Part shown: positions 1 to 9,069 of the stretch, one piece after another | Layout: the number at the start of each line of letters is the position of its first letter | Numbering within the stretch: the stretch's first letter is position 1 | Assembly: GCA_963738365.1 (NCBI GenBank) | Contig: CAVTWH010000008.1 | Coordinates: 248,001 to 312,000 of the forward strand | Reading direction: 5' to 3' | DNA: 64,000 bases | Origin: CAVTWH01 sp963738365 | GTDB lineage: Bacteria > Actinomycetota > Actinomycetes > Mycobacteriales > Micromonosporaceae | Made by a program: the position numbers and the translations under genes | The notes under the pieces: model-generated | What the model saw: only the letters and a program-made list of their open reading frames with translations | Databases searched by the model: none | Told to the model about the DNA's origin: nothing

Positions 1-679
1 CCGGGTCGGTCATGAACTTGCTGACGATGGTGTCCACGTCGCCGTCCAGGGTGGCCGAGAAGAGCAGCCGCTGGCCGACGGCCGGGGTCTGCTCCAGCAG
101 GGCGGTCACGTCCGGCAGGAAGCCCATGTCACACATCTGGTCGGCCTCGTCCACCACGGTGATCTCGATGCCGTCCAGCGAGCACACGCCGCGCTCGATC
201 AGGTCGGCGAGCCGGCCCGGGGTGGCGACCAGGACGTCCACCCCCCGGCGCAGGTCGCGGATCTGGTTGTCGTAGGAGGTGCCGCCGACGGCGGTACGGG
301 TGAACAGGCCGACCGCCCGGGCCAGCGGGGTGATCGCGTCGTTCACCTGCATGGCCAGCTCCCGGGTGGGGACCAGGATCAGCCCCCGGGGCAGCCCCGG
401 GGCAGCCTTGCCGCTGGCGGCCAGCCGGGCCAGCAGGGGCAGGCCGAAGGCCAGCGTCTTGCCGGAGCCGGTCTGGCCACGGCCCAGCACGTCCCGACCG
501 CCGATGGCGTCCGGGATGGTGGCGACCTGGATCGGGAACGGCTCGGTGATTTCCAGGCGGGCCAGCGCCTTCAGCAGCGGGCGGGACACGCCGAGGGCGG
601 CGAAGCCACGGGCGTCGGGCTCGTCGTGGATCGACGGGAACGCACTCGGATCGGTGAACGGGGCAACGGGCAGCGTCAT
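1..679 (-). CDS. DEAD-box ATP-dependent RNA helicase, amino-terminal part
   Basis: The first 226 codons of a superfamily 2 RNA helicase run leftward off the window edge; the second RecA-like domain lies outside. Motifs appear in order: GQTGSGKT (motif I, residues 68-75), PTRELA (Ia, 104-109), TPGR (Ib, 153-156), DEAD (II, 177-180) and SAT (III, 208-210). A Q-motif-like FPIQ precedes them at about 48. Such proteins unwind or remodel RNA in the cytoplasm during ribosome assembly or mRNA decay; the substrate cannot be told from this part. The ATG at 679 is the first in-frame start and lies 287 bp from the divergent lyase gene. Family assignment is secure, the paralogue is not. Confidence 0.93.
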   Translation of the reverse strand, partial: MTLPVAPFTDPSAFPSIHDEPDARGFAALGVSRPLLKALARLEITEPFPIQVATIPDAIGGRDVLGRGQTGSGKTLAFGLPLLARLAASGKAAPGLPRGLILVPTRELAMQVNDAITPLARAVGLFTRTAVGGTSYDNQIRDLRRGVDVLVATPGRLADLIERGVCSLDGIEITVVDEADQMCDMGFLPDVTALLEQTPAVGQRLLFSATLDGDVDTIVSKFMTDP

Positions 680-815
680 GTACTGGAGAAACCTTCCGGG
701 CGGGGCGCGTCTTCGCTGCTCACGTCGCACCGCACAGGAAAGGGTGGCGGCGCGTACATCCCGGAAGAACGCCCGAGGCGCGCCTGGTGGAAACTCGCGC
801 GCCCTGGCAGACAGA

Positions 816-827
816 ACTAGCGCTAGT
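816..827. promoter_or_regulatory. 12-bp perfect palindrome between divergent genes
   Basis: ACTAGCGCTAGT is a perfect dyad in the 287-bp space between the helicase and lyase genes, about 140 bp from each start. It is AT-richer than its surroundings. It could be an operator, but no matching regulator is recognised and no clear -35/-10 pair is visible. The rest of the gap holds only GC-rich sequence and a Shine-Dalgarno (AAGGAGA, 954-960) for the next gene. Confidence 0.3.
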
Positions 828-966
828 GTACGGGATGCCCGGTGCCTATTCGGCCCCCGGTGTCCGGCGTCACCCGCCGCACCGAAACGGTACCGGCGTG
901 CGGTCCGCCAGCCGCGTCCCCTCCCACCGCGCACCCGGGCGCGGCGGCGAACGAAGGAGACCGCTG

Positions 967-2106
967 GTGACCAACCCGTTGCTCATCTTCCCCACCGGTC
1001 AGCTGCGCCGCAGGCGTAGCCGCAAGTGGAGCACCTACGCGCCCGACGTGCTCCCCTGTTGGATCGCCGAGATGGACGTCGAGCTGGCCGAACCGGTCCG
1101 GCAGGTGCTCTCCGACGCGGTCCGCCGGGGCGACACCGGCTATCCGCATATCGGCGAGCTGGGGCGGGCGTACGCCGACTTCGCCGCGGCCCGCTTCGGC
1201 TGGCGCCCCGACCCCGCCGCGATGCGCCTGGCACCCGACGTGATGCAGGGGATCAGCGCCGTGCTGCGCACAGTGACCGAGCCGGGCGCCACGGTGGTGG
1301 TCACCACGCCGGTGTACCCGCCGTTCTTCGAGTTCATCGCCGACGCCGGCCGGCGCGTCGCGCCGGTACCCCTGGACGGCGGGTACCGGCTCGACCCGGT
1401 GGCGCTGGAGGAGGCGTTCGCGGCCGGGGCGCAGGCGCTGCTGCTGTGCAACCCGCACAACCCCACCGGTACCGTCTTCAGCCGCGCCGAGCTGCTCGCG
1501 GTGTCCCTGCTGGCGCAGCGCCACGGGGTCCGGGTGCTGGTCGACGAGGCGCACTCGCCGCTGGTGCACCCGGGGGCCGTGCACACGCCGTTCCAGGCGC
1601 TGGACACCCGCTCGGCCCGGGAGTCGTTCACCTTCGTCTCCGCGTCCAAGGCGTGGAACCTGGCTGGGCTCAAGGCGGCGCTGATCGTCGCCGGTCCGGA
1701 CGCCCGGGCCGACCTCGACCGGCTGCCCCCGGCGCTGGAATACGGCGCCGGACTGCTCGGCGTGCTGGCCGGTGAGACGGCGCTGCGGGACGGCGGCGAG
1801 TGGCTGGACCGGCTGCTCGCGGCCCTGGACGACAACCGCCGGCTGCTCGCCGAGCTGCTCGCCAAGGAGCTGCCCGAGGTCGACTACCGGCTGCCCGAGG
1901 CGACCTACCTGGCCTGGCTGGACTGCCGGGCGCTGGACCTGGGCGCCGACCCGGCCGCCGTCTTCCTGGAGCGCGGTCAGGTGGCGGTGAGCTCGGGCCT
2001 GCCGTTCGGGGAGCAGGGGCGCGGGCGGGTACGGCTCAACTTCGCCACCCATCCGGACCTGCTGGTCGAGGCGGTGCACCGGATGGCGGTCGCCGCCCGG
2101 CACTGA
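967..2106 (+). CDS. PLP-dependent C-S lyase, MalY/PatB family
   Basis: This 379-residue fold-type I PLP enzyme most resembles the MalY/PatB branch, which cleaves cystathionine or other cysteine S-conjugates to pyruvate, ammonia and a thiol in the cytosol. The PLP-binding lysine is K228 in SASKAWNLAG, the pyridine-nitrogen aspartate is D193 in LVDEAH, and the Asn-containing loop is CNPHNPTG (161-168). An early WIAEMD (32-37) is typical of the family. The GTG at 967 is chosen because AAGGAGA lies 6 nt upstream; an in-frame extension to 787 lacks such a site and looks low-complexity. An aminotransferase role is the alternative, since sequence alone does not separate the two. Confidence 0.88.
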   Translation: MTNPLLIFPTGQLRRRRSRKWSTYAPDVLPCWIAEMDVELAEPVRQVLSDAVRRGDTGYPHIGELGRAYADFAAARFGWRPDPAAMRLAPDVMQGISAVLRTVTEPGATVVVTTPVYPPFFEFIADAGRRVAPVPLDGGYRLDPVALEEAFAAGAQALLLCNPHNPTGTVFSRAELLAVSLLAQRHGVRVLVDEAHSPLVHPGAVHTPFQALDTRSARESFTFVSASKAWNLAGLKAALIVAGPDARADLDRLPPALEYGAGLLGVLAGETALRDGGEWLDRLLAALDDNRRLLAELLAKELPEVDYRLPEATYLAWLDCRALDLGADPAAVFLERGQVAVSSGLPFGEQGRGRVRLNFATHPDLLVEAVHRMAVAARH

Positions 2107-2151
2107 CCCGGGCGGGCTGCGCCGGGCTGTCGGCAGGCCCCGACCGGTGCT

Positions 2152-5100
2152 TCACACCGCGCCGGTGAGCCAGGCCACCGCGCCGGCCAGCGCCACCGCC
2201 ACCAGTACCCCGACCAGGGCCAGCAGCACGACGACCCGACCCCGGCCGGGGTGGATGGCGCCGGTCGGGTCGGGGGTGCCCTGCCTGAGGATGTGCCCGG
2301 TCAGCGAGCCGGTGTCCAGGTCGGGCGGGACGCCCGGGCCGGAACCGACCCCCTCGTGCTGACCGGGCCGGCGCTGCCCCGGTGCGCCGTCCTCCCCCGC
2401 CGCGGCGCGGCTGCCGTAGATCGTTCCCGCCGGTGGGCCGGTGCGGGGCCGGTCCGCGTTGGGCGGCCAGTCGCCGTGGCCGGGTGGAGCGCTCCCGGGC
2501 GGTGTGCTCCCCGGTGGGGCGCTGACCGGTGGTGAATATCCGGCCGGTGGTGGGTACCCGGCCGGCGCGGCGCCGGGTGGCGGTGGGTAGGCCGCTGGCG
2601 GTGGCGGGTAGGCGACCGGCCCCGCGGGCGGCCCGTAGCTGGTGGGCGCGGCCGGTGGTGGGTAGCCGGTCGGGGCTTCATATGCCGAGGGCGGTGGCGG
2701 GTACGCCGCCGGGCCGGCCGGGGGCTCGTATGCCGAGGGCGGTGGCGGGTACGCCGCCGGTGGCGGCGGGAACGCCGGCTCGTCGGGTGGTGGGTAGGCC
2801 GACTCGCCAGGTGGTGGTGGGTAGGCCGACTCGCCGGGTGGTGGCGGGTAGGCCGGTTGGCCGGGTGGTGGCGGGTAGGCCGGTTGGCCGGGTGGTGGCG
2901 GGTAGGCCGGTTGGCCGGGTGGTGGCGGGTAGGCCGGCTGGCCGGGTGGTGGCGGGTAGCCGGCCGGGCCACGATCGGCCGGGTAGGCGGGTGGTGGCGG
3001 GTAGGCGGGTCCGCCGGATGACGGGTGGGCGGCCGGGCTGCCGAGCGGTGGCGGGTAGGCCGGTGCTCCGGACGACGGGTGGGGGGACGGCGTTCCGGGC
3101 GGTGGCGGGTAGGCGGCGTGCTCGGTCAGCGGCGGTGGGTACGCGGGTGGGTCCGCGGCCGGTGGCGCACTGGCCGGCGGGGCGCTGGTCGGCTGGGCGA
3201 AGCCCGGGGGTGGCGGGTAGGCGCGCGGTGGCGGCGGATAGGCGATGTCCGACGGCTGCGGCGCGTGCTCGGCGGGGGGCGGGTACGCCGGTGCCGGCGG
3301 CGCGGAGGTGACCGCCGGGGCGGCGAAGTGCATGCCGGTGGCGGTCGGGTTGGTCGCCGGCGGCCACGCGGGCAACGCCGACGCCGGTACCACCGGCGCA
3401 TCGGTGGGCGGCAGGTGGCCGGCCGGGGCGTACCCCGACGGCGGTGGTGGCGGGAACGGCGGCACCGGCCCCGGCCCGGGCCCGGGCGGGATCGGCGGCT
3501 GCGGGAACGGCGACGGGATGGGATCCGGCGTGGGTGGGCTCGGTGGCACGGGTGGACCCGGCGGTATCGGTGGCGGCGGCGGCTCCGGCGCGGGTACCGG
3601 CTCGACCAACTCCACCCCGGCCGACCGGTACACCCGGGGCGTCGGACCGGCGGCCCGTGCGGCGAGCGCGGCGGCCACCTCCTCGGCACTGACCGGCTGC
3701 GCGGTCACCCGCGCACTGGCCCGGGCCGGGCCGACCGGTGCGTCCACGGCCGGCGCCCCGACCGCCACAGCCGCCCCGTGCCCAGCCTGAGGCTGCTCGG
3801 GCGTCCAGTGCTCAGCCTGGGGCTGCTCCGGTACCCAGTGCTCAGCCTGGGGCGGCTCGGGCGTGCGGTGCTCGGCTGGGAGCTGTGTGGGTGGCCACTG
3901 CTCCGCCGCCGGCTGGGGGAGTGACCGGTGCTCGGGTGGCTGCTCACGCTCGCCGACCGGACTGTCGCCGGCCGGTGTCCCGCTCCCCGGCGCCTCGCCG
4001 GCTGCGCCGTCCTCCAGCCACGGCTGCGCGAACGCCGCCCAGGCCGACTCGGCGCCGTTGCGCGGGCGTCGGTAGCTGCTCTCGGGGCTGGTCCGCTGCG
4101 CCGGAATGGCGCCGCTGGCCGGGGCGTCCGACGGCGTACCGTCGGCCGCTGCCGGCACCGGGTAGGAGGCGGGCACCGGATCGTCCCCGGTCGGGTAGGT
4201 GCTGGCCCGGTAGGTGCTGCCGGCGGTACGCAGCGGCGCCAGGTCGGCCGGCGCCACGGCGGTGAGGCCGGGTACCGAAACCCGGGCCACCGCCGCCGGA
4301 CTGCCCGCGTCCACCCCGGAGTCCGCGGCGCGCGCCGCCGAGTAGGAGGGCATCGGCTCGGCCGGCGTGTCCGGCATCGACCCGCGCCGTTCGGGCAGCA
4401 CACCGGCGGCAGCCGGTGCGGGGCTGACCGGCTGCTCGGGAGCGCTCCAGCGCTGGTCGGCGGGGTCGGCGTCCGGGCTGTCCGGTTCCAGGTCGGGGAA
4501 GGGCAGCCGGTCGGAGCCCCACAGGTTGGTCGGCGGGGCCACCGGTTCGGCGGCGTGGGCCGGCGGGGCGCTGGGCGGCGGGAAGCCGGCGCCGGACGAC
4601 GGGGAGTACACCGTCCCGCCGCGCGGCGCGGACCCGTACGCCGTCTCCGGCGCCGGGGGCGGCTGGTAGGGCTCGGGTACCGGCGCGAACGCGGGCGGCG
4701 GTGGCGGCGCCGCGTAGCTGGCCGGCAGTGCCGGAGGTGCGAACGCCTCCGGCGGCGGCCCGGCCGGGAACGCCTCGCCGGACGGGCGTGCCGGGACGGG
4801 CGGCGCGAACGGCGAGTCGGCATACCGGCCGGGGGCGCCACCGAAGGGCGCGCTCCCGCCGGAGGCGGCCGGGCCGGACTCCCCCAAGCGCGAGAGGTTC
4901 TCGGGGCTCCGGCCGTACCCACCGGGCCAGTCGGTGCGCGACGCCCCGGCCGGCCGGTCGAACGACGACGCCGGGGCGTCGGCGGGCCACTGCCCGTGCC
5001 GGCCGCCGGTGGGCGGCGCGGACCCGAAGTCCGGGCCGGGCGGCGGGTACGTGGCCTGGCCCGGCGCTGCGAGCGGCGGCGGGGCGAAGGGCGGCGGCTG

Positions 5101-5622
5101 GTACGGCTCGGGCGCGGCGGGCGGGGCCAGCGGCGGCGGGTCGAACGCCGCTACCCGGGGCTGGCGGCTGGGCAGCGGGTCGGCCGGCAGAGCCGGCGGT
5201 GGCCCCCAGCGGTCGACGCCGGGTGCGTTCCCGCTCGGTCCGCGTCCGGCCGGCCCGCCTGCGGCACGGGCGCCGGAGGTCGGGGTACCGAACGCCCCCG
5301 ACGTACCCCGGAAGTCCTCGGCCGGCTCCGCGGCGGCGCTGCTCGGCCGACGCTGCGGCAGCGGCGCGACCGGGGGCGGCTGCACCGGCTCGAACAGCGG
5401 ACCGCCGTCCGCCCCGGCGCCCAGCCAGAGTGCGCCGGTAGGCGGCGGGGGCGGCAGCTCGAATGCCGCCTCGTCGCCCGGCTCGTCGTCGTACCCGGGC
5501 AGCTGCGCACCGACCGGCGGCGGTGGCGGCAGCGGCGGCAGGTCGTCCCCGCCGTGCGACGGCACCGCACCCGGTGGTGTGGCGCCGTCCGGCACCTCAC
5601 GGTAGCGGGAGCTGTCGTCCAT
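2152..5622 (-). CDS. Very large proline-rich tail-anchored membrane protein
   Basis: A 1,156-residue low-complexity protein of Pro, Ala, Gly, Ser and Tyr with no recognisable enzymatic domain. Its only hydrophobic stretch is the extreme carboxy terminus (VVVLLALVGVLVAVALAGAV followed by WLTGAV), so it is probably a tail-anchored protein with a disordered body in the cytoplasm. PPPP-containing blocks recur throughout and become regular QPAYPPPPG nonapeptides near the end; a separate block repeats PEQPQAEHW. The ATG at 5622 has GGAGG 5 nt upstream, so it is preferred over the ATG at 5637. Proline-rich actinobacterial membrane proteins can act as scaffolds, but no function is claimed. It is convergent with the lyase gene, leaving 45 bp between them. 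Confidence 0.8.
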   Translation of the reverse strand: MDDSSRYREVPDGATPPGAVPSHGGDDLPPLPPPPPVGAQLPGYDDEPGDEAAFELPPPPPTGALWLGAGADGGPLFEPVQPPPVAPLPQRRPSSAAAEPAEDFRGTSGAFGTPTSGARAAGGPAGRGPSGNAPGVDRWGPPPALPADPLPSRQPRVAAFDPPPLAPPAAPEPYQPPPFAPPPLAAPGQATYPPPGPDFGSAPPTGGRHGQWPADAPASSFDRPAGASRTDWPGGYGRSPENLSRLGESGPAASGGSAPFGGAPGRYADSPFAPPVPARPSGEAFPAGPPPEAFAPPALPASYAAPPPPPAFAPVPEPYQPPPAPETAYGSAPRGGTVYSPSSGAGFPPPSAPPAHAAEPVAPPTNLWGSDRLPFPDLEPDSPDADPADQRWSAPEQPVSPAPAAAGVLPERRGSMPDTPAEPMPSYSAARAADSGVDAGSPAAVARVSVPGLTAVAPADLAPLRTAGSTYRASTYPTGDDPVPASYPVPAAADGTPSDAPASGAIPAQRTSPESSYRRPRNGAESAWAAFAQPWLEDGAAGEAPGSGTPAGDSPVGEREQPPEHRSLPQPAAEQWPPTQLPAEHRTPEPPQAEHWVPEQPQAEHWTPEQPQAGHGAAVAVGAPAVDAPVGPARASARVTAQPVSAEEVAAALAARAAGPTPRVYRSAGVELVEPVPAPEPPPPPIPPGPPVPPSPPTPDPIPSPFPQPPIPPGPGPGPVPPFPPPPPSGYAPAGHLPPTDAPVVPASALPAWPPATNPTATGMHFAAPAVTSAPPAPAYPPPAEHAPQPSDIAYPPPPRAYPPPPGFAQPTSAPPASAPPAADPPAYPPPLTEHAAYPPPPGTPSPHPSSGAPAYPPPLGSPAAHPSSGGPAYPPPPAYPADRGPAGYPPPPGQPAYPPPPGQPAYPPPPGQPAYPPPPGQPAYPPPPGESAYPPPPGESAYPPPDEPAFPPPPAAYPPPPSAYEPPAGPAAYPPPPSAYEAPTGYPPPAAPTSYGPPAGPVAYPPPPAAYPPPPGAAPAGYPPPAGYSPPVSAPPGSTPPGSAPPGHGDWPPNADRPRTGPPAGTIYGSRAAAGEDGAPGQRRPGQHEGVGSGPGVPPDLDTGSLTGHILRQGTPDPTGAIHPGRGRVVVLLALVGVLVAVALAGAVAWLTGAV
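2791..2960 (-). repeat. 27-bp tandem coding repeat (QPAYPPPPG)
   Basis: About six head-to-tail 27-bp units encode QPAYPPPPG or SAYPPPPGE variants. The central copies are nearly identical at DNA level while the outer ones diverge, which suggests recent expansion by slippage or unequal exchange. The frame is maintained throughout, so this is an in-frame protein repeat. Copy number should be variable between strains and prone to assembly collapse. Confidence 0.85.
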
Positions 5623-5805
5623 CGCCGCCTCCAACACATGCGCTACAGGGTTGCCGTCTCACCGTGCCACATTCCGTCCACAGAGCACAGGCCGGGACAG
5701 CGGGAAGCGGCGCGCCGGCCCGGCGCGCCGCCGCGCGCCGGGCCGGGCCCACCGTCGTGACCAGGCTGGATGCCAGTGCTGTGGCGGATCGCCCGGGTAC
5801 GCCGG

Positions 5806-7227
5806 TTACTTCGACGGGGTGACGCTCGGTGAAGGCGTGCGCGACGGGGTGGCGCTGGGCGACGTGGCCGGTGCCTGGCTGGAGCTGCTCGGCTTCGGAG
5901 TAGCCGACGGCGGCCCGCTGCTCGGCGGCGCCGACGGCGTGCTCGACGGAGTGGTCGACTGCGACGGGGTGGTGCTCGGCGGCGCGCTGCTCGGGGCGGT
6001 CGACGGCGTCGGCGCCGGGATGGGCGACGGGCTCGTCGGGTGCGGCGTGGGCCGGCCGGCGACGGCCGGGAACACCCGGGCCGCGGAGAAGTAGGCCGAC
6101 CACCAGACCGGCGCCTTCTTCACCACCTGACCGTAGGTGGGGGCCTCGACCATCTCGCCGTTGCCGGCGTAGATGCCGACGTGCGAGACGCTGGTCCAGT
6201 CGGTCCGGCTGGTCGGGTTGAAGAAGATCAGATCACCCGGGAGCAGCTCATTCGCGGGTACGGGGGTGAGTGCGTGCTGCTGGTCGCGGGCCACCCGGGG
6301 CAGCGTGACGCCGACCGTGCGGTAGGACGCCCAGACCAGTCCGGAGCAGTCGTAGGAGTTCGGGCCCTCGGCGCCCCAGACGTAGGGCTTGCCCCGCTGG
6401 CTGAGGGCGAAGGTCAGTGCGGCGATCGCTTTCGGGTTGGCCACCGCGCCCTTGACGTTGCTGCCGGCGGCGAAGCTGCCGGCCAGGGCGGCGCTGCTGG
6501 CCTGCTGGGTGGCGTCGGCCGCCGCGGCGGCGGCCTGGTTGCGGGTGATCAGGTCGCGCAGCGCCGCGTCCCGCTGGTCCCGCCCGCTGCGCAGGGTGGC
6601 CTGCTGGTTGGCCAGCGCGTCGGCAGTGACCTGGGCCGAGTGGTACGCGGCGTAGGTGTCGCGCTCGTGCTGGCCGGCCTGGGCAGCCAGCGCGGCGAGT
6701 GCGGCCGGGTCCGGCGGGGTGGCCGGTGCCGCGTTGCCGAACCCGGGCGCCAGCGCGCCCAGCCCGCTGAACTCGTCAGCCAGCCCGTCCAGCGGGCCGA
6801 GCGAGTCGGCGTCCTGGTACGCCCGCGCGGCGGCGTCCACCGCGTCCTGCTTCGCCCGGGTCATCGCGTCCAACGCGGTACGCCACTCGTCGTAGGTGTG
6901 CTGCGCCTGCTGGCGGGCCTGCGCCACGTCATCGTCCATCTCGGTGACCTGTTCACCGAGCAGTTCGACGGCGTTGCGTTCGGTGGTGATCTGGGCGGCC
7001 AGCGGTCCGACGTCGGTGGGCAGCGCGGTGGCGGCCGGTCCGGTGGCGCTGCTCACCGGCGGGGCGCCGGCGTCCGGCACGCCGGTACCGGGCGCGACGG
7101 TGGCCGTCCGGCTGCCCGGGGGCGTCGGGTCGGCCCAGGCCGGGCGGGGTACCAGCAGGCAGACCACGGAGCACACTGCCGCCGCCACCAGAGTTACCGG
7201 CGCGGCGCGCCGTGCCTTGCTGTTCAT
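5806..7227 (-). CDS. Secreted NlpC/P60 peptidoglycan endopeptidase (RipA-like)
   Basis: A 473-residue exported cell-wall hydrolase. Residues 1-32 form a signal peptide ending PRPAWA before D33. Residues about 75-235 are Ala/Gln-rich and helical with coiled-coil character, as in RipA-type hydrolases where this region autoinhibits. The NlpC/P60 domain spans about 265-390, with Cys294 in DCSG, His349 in SHVGIY and Glu361 in MVEAP; the His-to-Glu spacing of 12 matches the Cys-His-Glu triad of mycobacterial RipA. These enzymes cut the D-iGlu-mDAP stem-peptide bond. The last 80 residues are a Ser/Pro/Thr-rich tail that may thread through or bind the wall. I looked for a c-di-AMP riboswitch upstream and did not see one. 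Confidence 0.92.
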   Translation of the reverse strand: MNSKARRAAPVTLVAAAVCSVVCLLVPRPAWADPTPPGSRTATVAPGTGVPDAGAPPVSSATGPAATALPTDVGPLAAQITTERNAVELLGEQVTEMDDDVAQARQQAQHTYDEWRTALDAMTRAKQDAVDAAARAYQDADSLGPLDGLADEFSGLGALAPGFGNAAPATPPDPAALAALAAQAGQHERDTYAAYHSAQVTADALANQQATLRSGRDQRDAALRDLITRNQAAAAAADATQQASSAALAGSFAAGSNVKGAVANPKAIAALTFALSQRGKPYVWGAEGPNSYDCSGLVWASYRTVGVTLPRVARDQQHALTPVPANELLPGDLIFFNPTSRTDWTSVSHVGIYAGNGEMVEAPTYGQVVKKAPVWWSAYFSAARVFPAVAGRPTPHPTSPSPIPAPTPSTAPSSAPPSTTPSQSTTPSSTPSAPPSSGPPSATPKPSSSSQAPATSPSATPSRTPSPSVTPSK

Positions 7228-7426
7228 CGCTGTCCCGCACTCCCCGGTCCGGTTTGTTGCCCCCCGGGCCTTTGTACGTCACATCCGCCACACCTGCCAC
7301 CCCCTACCGGGCGACGACGGGGTGAACAGAGGGGCCGGCGGGCCCGGCGGAGCCGGCGGGTCGGGCCGACGTACGCTCGCAAGCGCGGCGTCGCACAGCG
7401 CCGTACCCGGGGAAAGGTGTGGCGGC

Positions 7427-8596
7427 GTGGACGAGGGACGCAAGCGCGAACTGGAAGCCAAGGTCTACGCGGGCGAGCGGCTGACCCGCGCCGACGGCGA
7501 GGCCCTCTACGCCAGCGACGACCTCGCCTGGCTGGGGCGACTGGCCCACCACAAGCGCACCGAGCTCAACGGCGACCGGGTGATGTTCAACGTCAACCGG
7601 CACCTGAACCTCACCAACGTCTGCTCGGCCTCCTGCGCCTACTGCTCGTTCCAGCGCAAGCCGGGCGAGAAGTCGGCGTACACGATGCGGGTCGAGGAGG
7701 CCGTGGCCAAGGCCATGGAGATGCGCGACGAGCAGCTCACCGAGCTGCACATCGTCAACGGCCTGCACCCGACGCTGCCGTGGAAGTACTACCCGCGGGT
7801 GCTGCGCGAGCTGAAGGCGGCGCTGCCCGGGGTGTCGCTGAAGTGCTTCACCGCCACCGAGATCCAGTGGTTCGAGAAGATCTCCGGGCTGCCCGCCGAC
7901 GAGATCCTGGACGAGCTGATGGACGCCGGCCTCCAGTCGCTGACCGGCGGCGGCGCGGAGATCTTCGACTGGGAGATCCGCCAGCAGATCGTGGACCACG
8001 CCACCCACTGGGAGGACTGGTCGCGGATCCACCGGCTGGCGCACAGCAAGGGCATGAAGACCCCGTCCACCATGCTGTACGGGCACATCGAGGAGCCCCG
8101 GCACCGGGTGGACCACGTGCTGCGGCTGCGCGAGCTGCAGGACGAGACCGGCGGGTTCCAGGTCTTCATCCCGCTGCGCTACCAGCACGACTTCGTCGAC
8201 GCGGCGGACGGCAAGGTGCGCAACCGGATCCAGGCGCAGACCACGATGGCGTCGCCGGCCGAGTCGCTGAAGACGTTCGCGGTGTCCCGGCTGCTGTTCG
8301 ACAACGTGCCGCACGTGAAGTGCTTCTGGGTGATGCACGGGCTCTCGGTGGCGCAGCTGTCGCTGAACTTCGGCGTGGACGACCTGGACGGCTCGGTGGT
8401 CGAGTACAAGATCACGCACGACGCCGACGAGTACGGCACCCCGAACACCATGCACCGCGACGACCTGCTGCACCTGATCTGGGACGCCGGCTTCCAGCCG
8501 GTCGAGCGCAACACGCTCTACCAGGTGGTCCGCGAGTACGACAAGCCGGTCCCGCTGGCCCAGCGCCGGGCCGAGCCGCAGCGCGTCTGGGCCTGA
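7427..8596 (+). CDS. mqnE: Aminodeoxyfutalosine synthase (radical SAM)
   Basis: MqnE joins 3-[(1-carboxyvinyl)oxy]benzoate to SAM-derived adenosyl to give aminodeoxyfutalosine, the second step of the futalosine menaquinone pathway. The 389-residue length is normal. The radical-SAM cysteines are C66, C70 and C73 in NVCSASCAYCSF, followed by a TIM-barrel core; GGGAEIFDWEIRQQI and TMLYGHIE are typical of the MqnE/MqnC group. The GTG at 7427 is chosen because it begins the conserved VDEGRKRELEAKV and has a GAAAGG about 9 nt upstream. MqnC (32.8 kb) shares the fold but has different surrounding sequence. Its partners mqnA and mqnC lie elsewhere in this window. Confidence 0.95.
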   Translation: MDEGRKRELEAKVYAGERLTRADGEALYASDDLAWLGRLAHHKRTELNGDRVMFNVNRHLNLTNVCSASCAYCSFQRKPGEKSAYTMRVEEAVAKAMEMRDEQLTELHIVNGLHPTLPWKYYPRVLRELKAALPGVSLKCFTATEIQWFEKISGLPADEILDELMDAGLQSLTGGGAEIFDWEIRQQIVDHATHWEDWSRIHRLAHSKGMKTPSTMLYGHIEEPRHRVDHVLRLRELQDETGGFQVFIPLRYQHDFVDAADGKVRNRIQAQTTMASPAESLKTFAVSRLLFDNVPHVKCFWVMHGLSVAQLSLNFGVDDLDGSVVEYKITHDADEYGTPNTMHRDDLLHLIWDAGFQPVERNTLYQVVREYDKPVPLAQRRAEPQRVWA

Positions 8597-8604
8597 GCGA
8601 CCCG

Positions 8605-9069
8605 ATGCCACGCGAGCGCCGCCCCGCCCCACAGCCGGAGACCGCCGGCCCGCAGCGGCCGAAGTTCCCGCGCCGGGACGCCGCCGGCCGGGTCGACACG
8701 CTGCCCGACCTGCTGGTCGGGGTACTGGTGTGGCTGCTCGTGGCGCTCGCCCTGCTGCTGCTCATCGACGGCGTGGCCTGGCTCATCGGGCAGGGCTTCG
8801 GCGGTACCTCCGGCTGGATCGCCGGGCTGCTCGCGGTGTGGCTGTTCGCCGAGGAGTTCCGGGCCTGGCGGCCGGTACCGGCCCGGGGCGCCCTGGCCGC
8901 CGTCGCCGCGTTCATCGCCGGTGCGATGGGGGTGGCCACCACCGGACTGGCCGCCGCACTGCCGAAGCTGGTCAGCGGCTTCCTCGGCGTCTCCGTCGCG
9001 GCCCTGGCCTACGCCCTGCTCTGGTACTACGGCGTGCGCTGGCTGGCCCGGCGCTCAGGCGAAGGGTGA
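8605..9069 (+). CDS. Small multi-pass membrane protein of unknown function
   Basis: A 154-residue protein with a Pro/Arg-rich cytoplasmic head (about 1-35) and about four hydrophobic segments (roughly 37-60, 66-78, 88-113 and 120-143). No catalytic motif is visible. It begins 8 bp after mqnE and its last four bases overlap the next gene, so the three genes are probably co-transcribed. Association with mqnE suggests but does not prove a link to quinone or membrane metabolism. Confidence 0.75.
   Translation: MPRERRPAPQPETAGPQRPKFPRRDAAGRVDTLPDLLVGVLVWLLVALALLLLIDGVAWLIGQGFGGTSGWIAGLLAVWLFAEEFRAWRPVPARGALAAVAAFIAGAMGVATTGLAAALPKLVSGFLGVSVAALAYALLWYYGVRWLARRSGEG

Noticed and set aside
2791..2960. 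CRISPR-like regular repeat
   Set aside because: Units are contiguous with no unique spacers and preserve a reading frame, so this is a coding minisatellite.
3928..5760. 610-residue open frame opposite the proline-rich gene
   Set aside because: Arg/Gly repeats are simply the complement of proline codons; the minus-strand gene has a good ribosome site and a membrane anchor.
7228..7426. c-di-AMP (ydaO-type) riboswitch before the NlpC/P60 gene
   Set aside because: Often found before such genes in actinobacteria, but the conserved core strings are absent.
6040..9069. 1,009-residue plus-strand frame running into the membrane protein at 8605
   Set aside because: Only the last 154 residues look like protein; the rest is antisense to the NlpC/P60 gene or an off-frame reading of mqnE.
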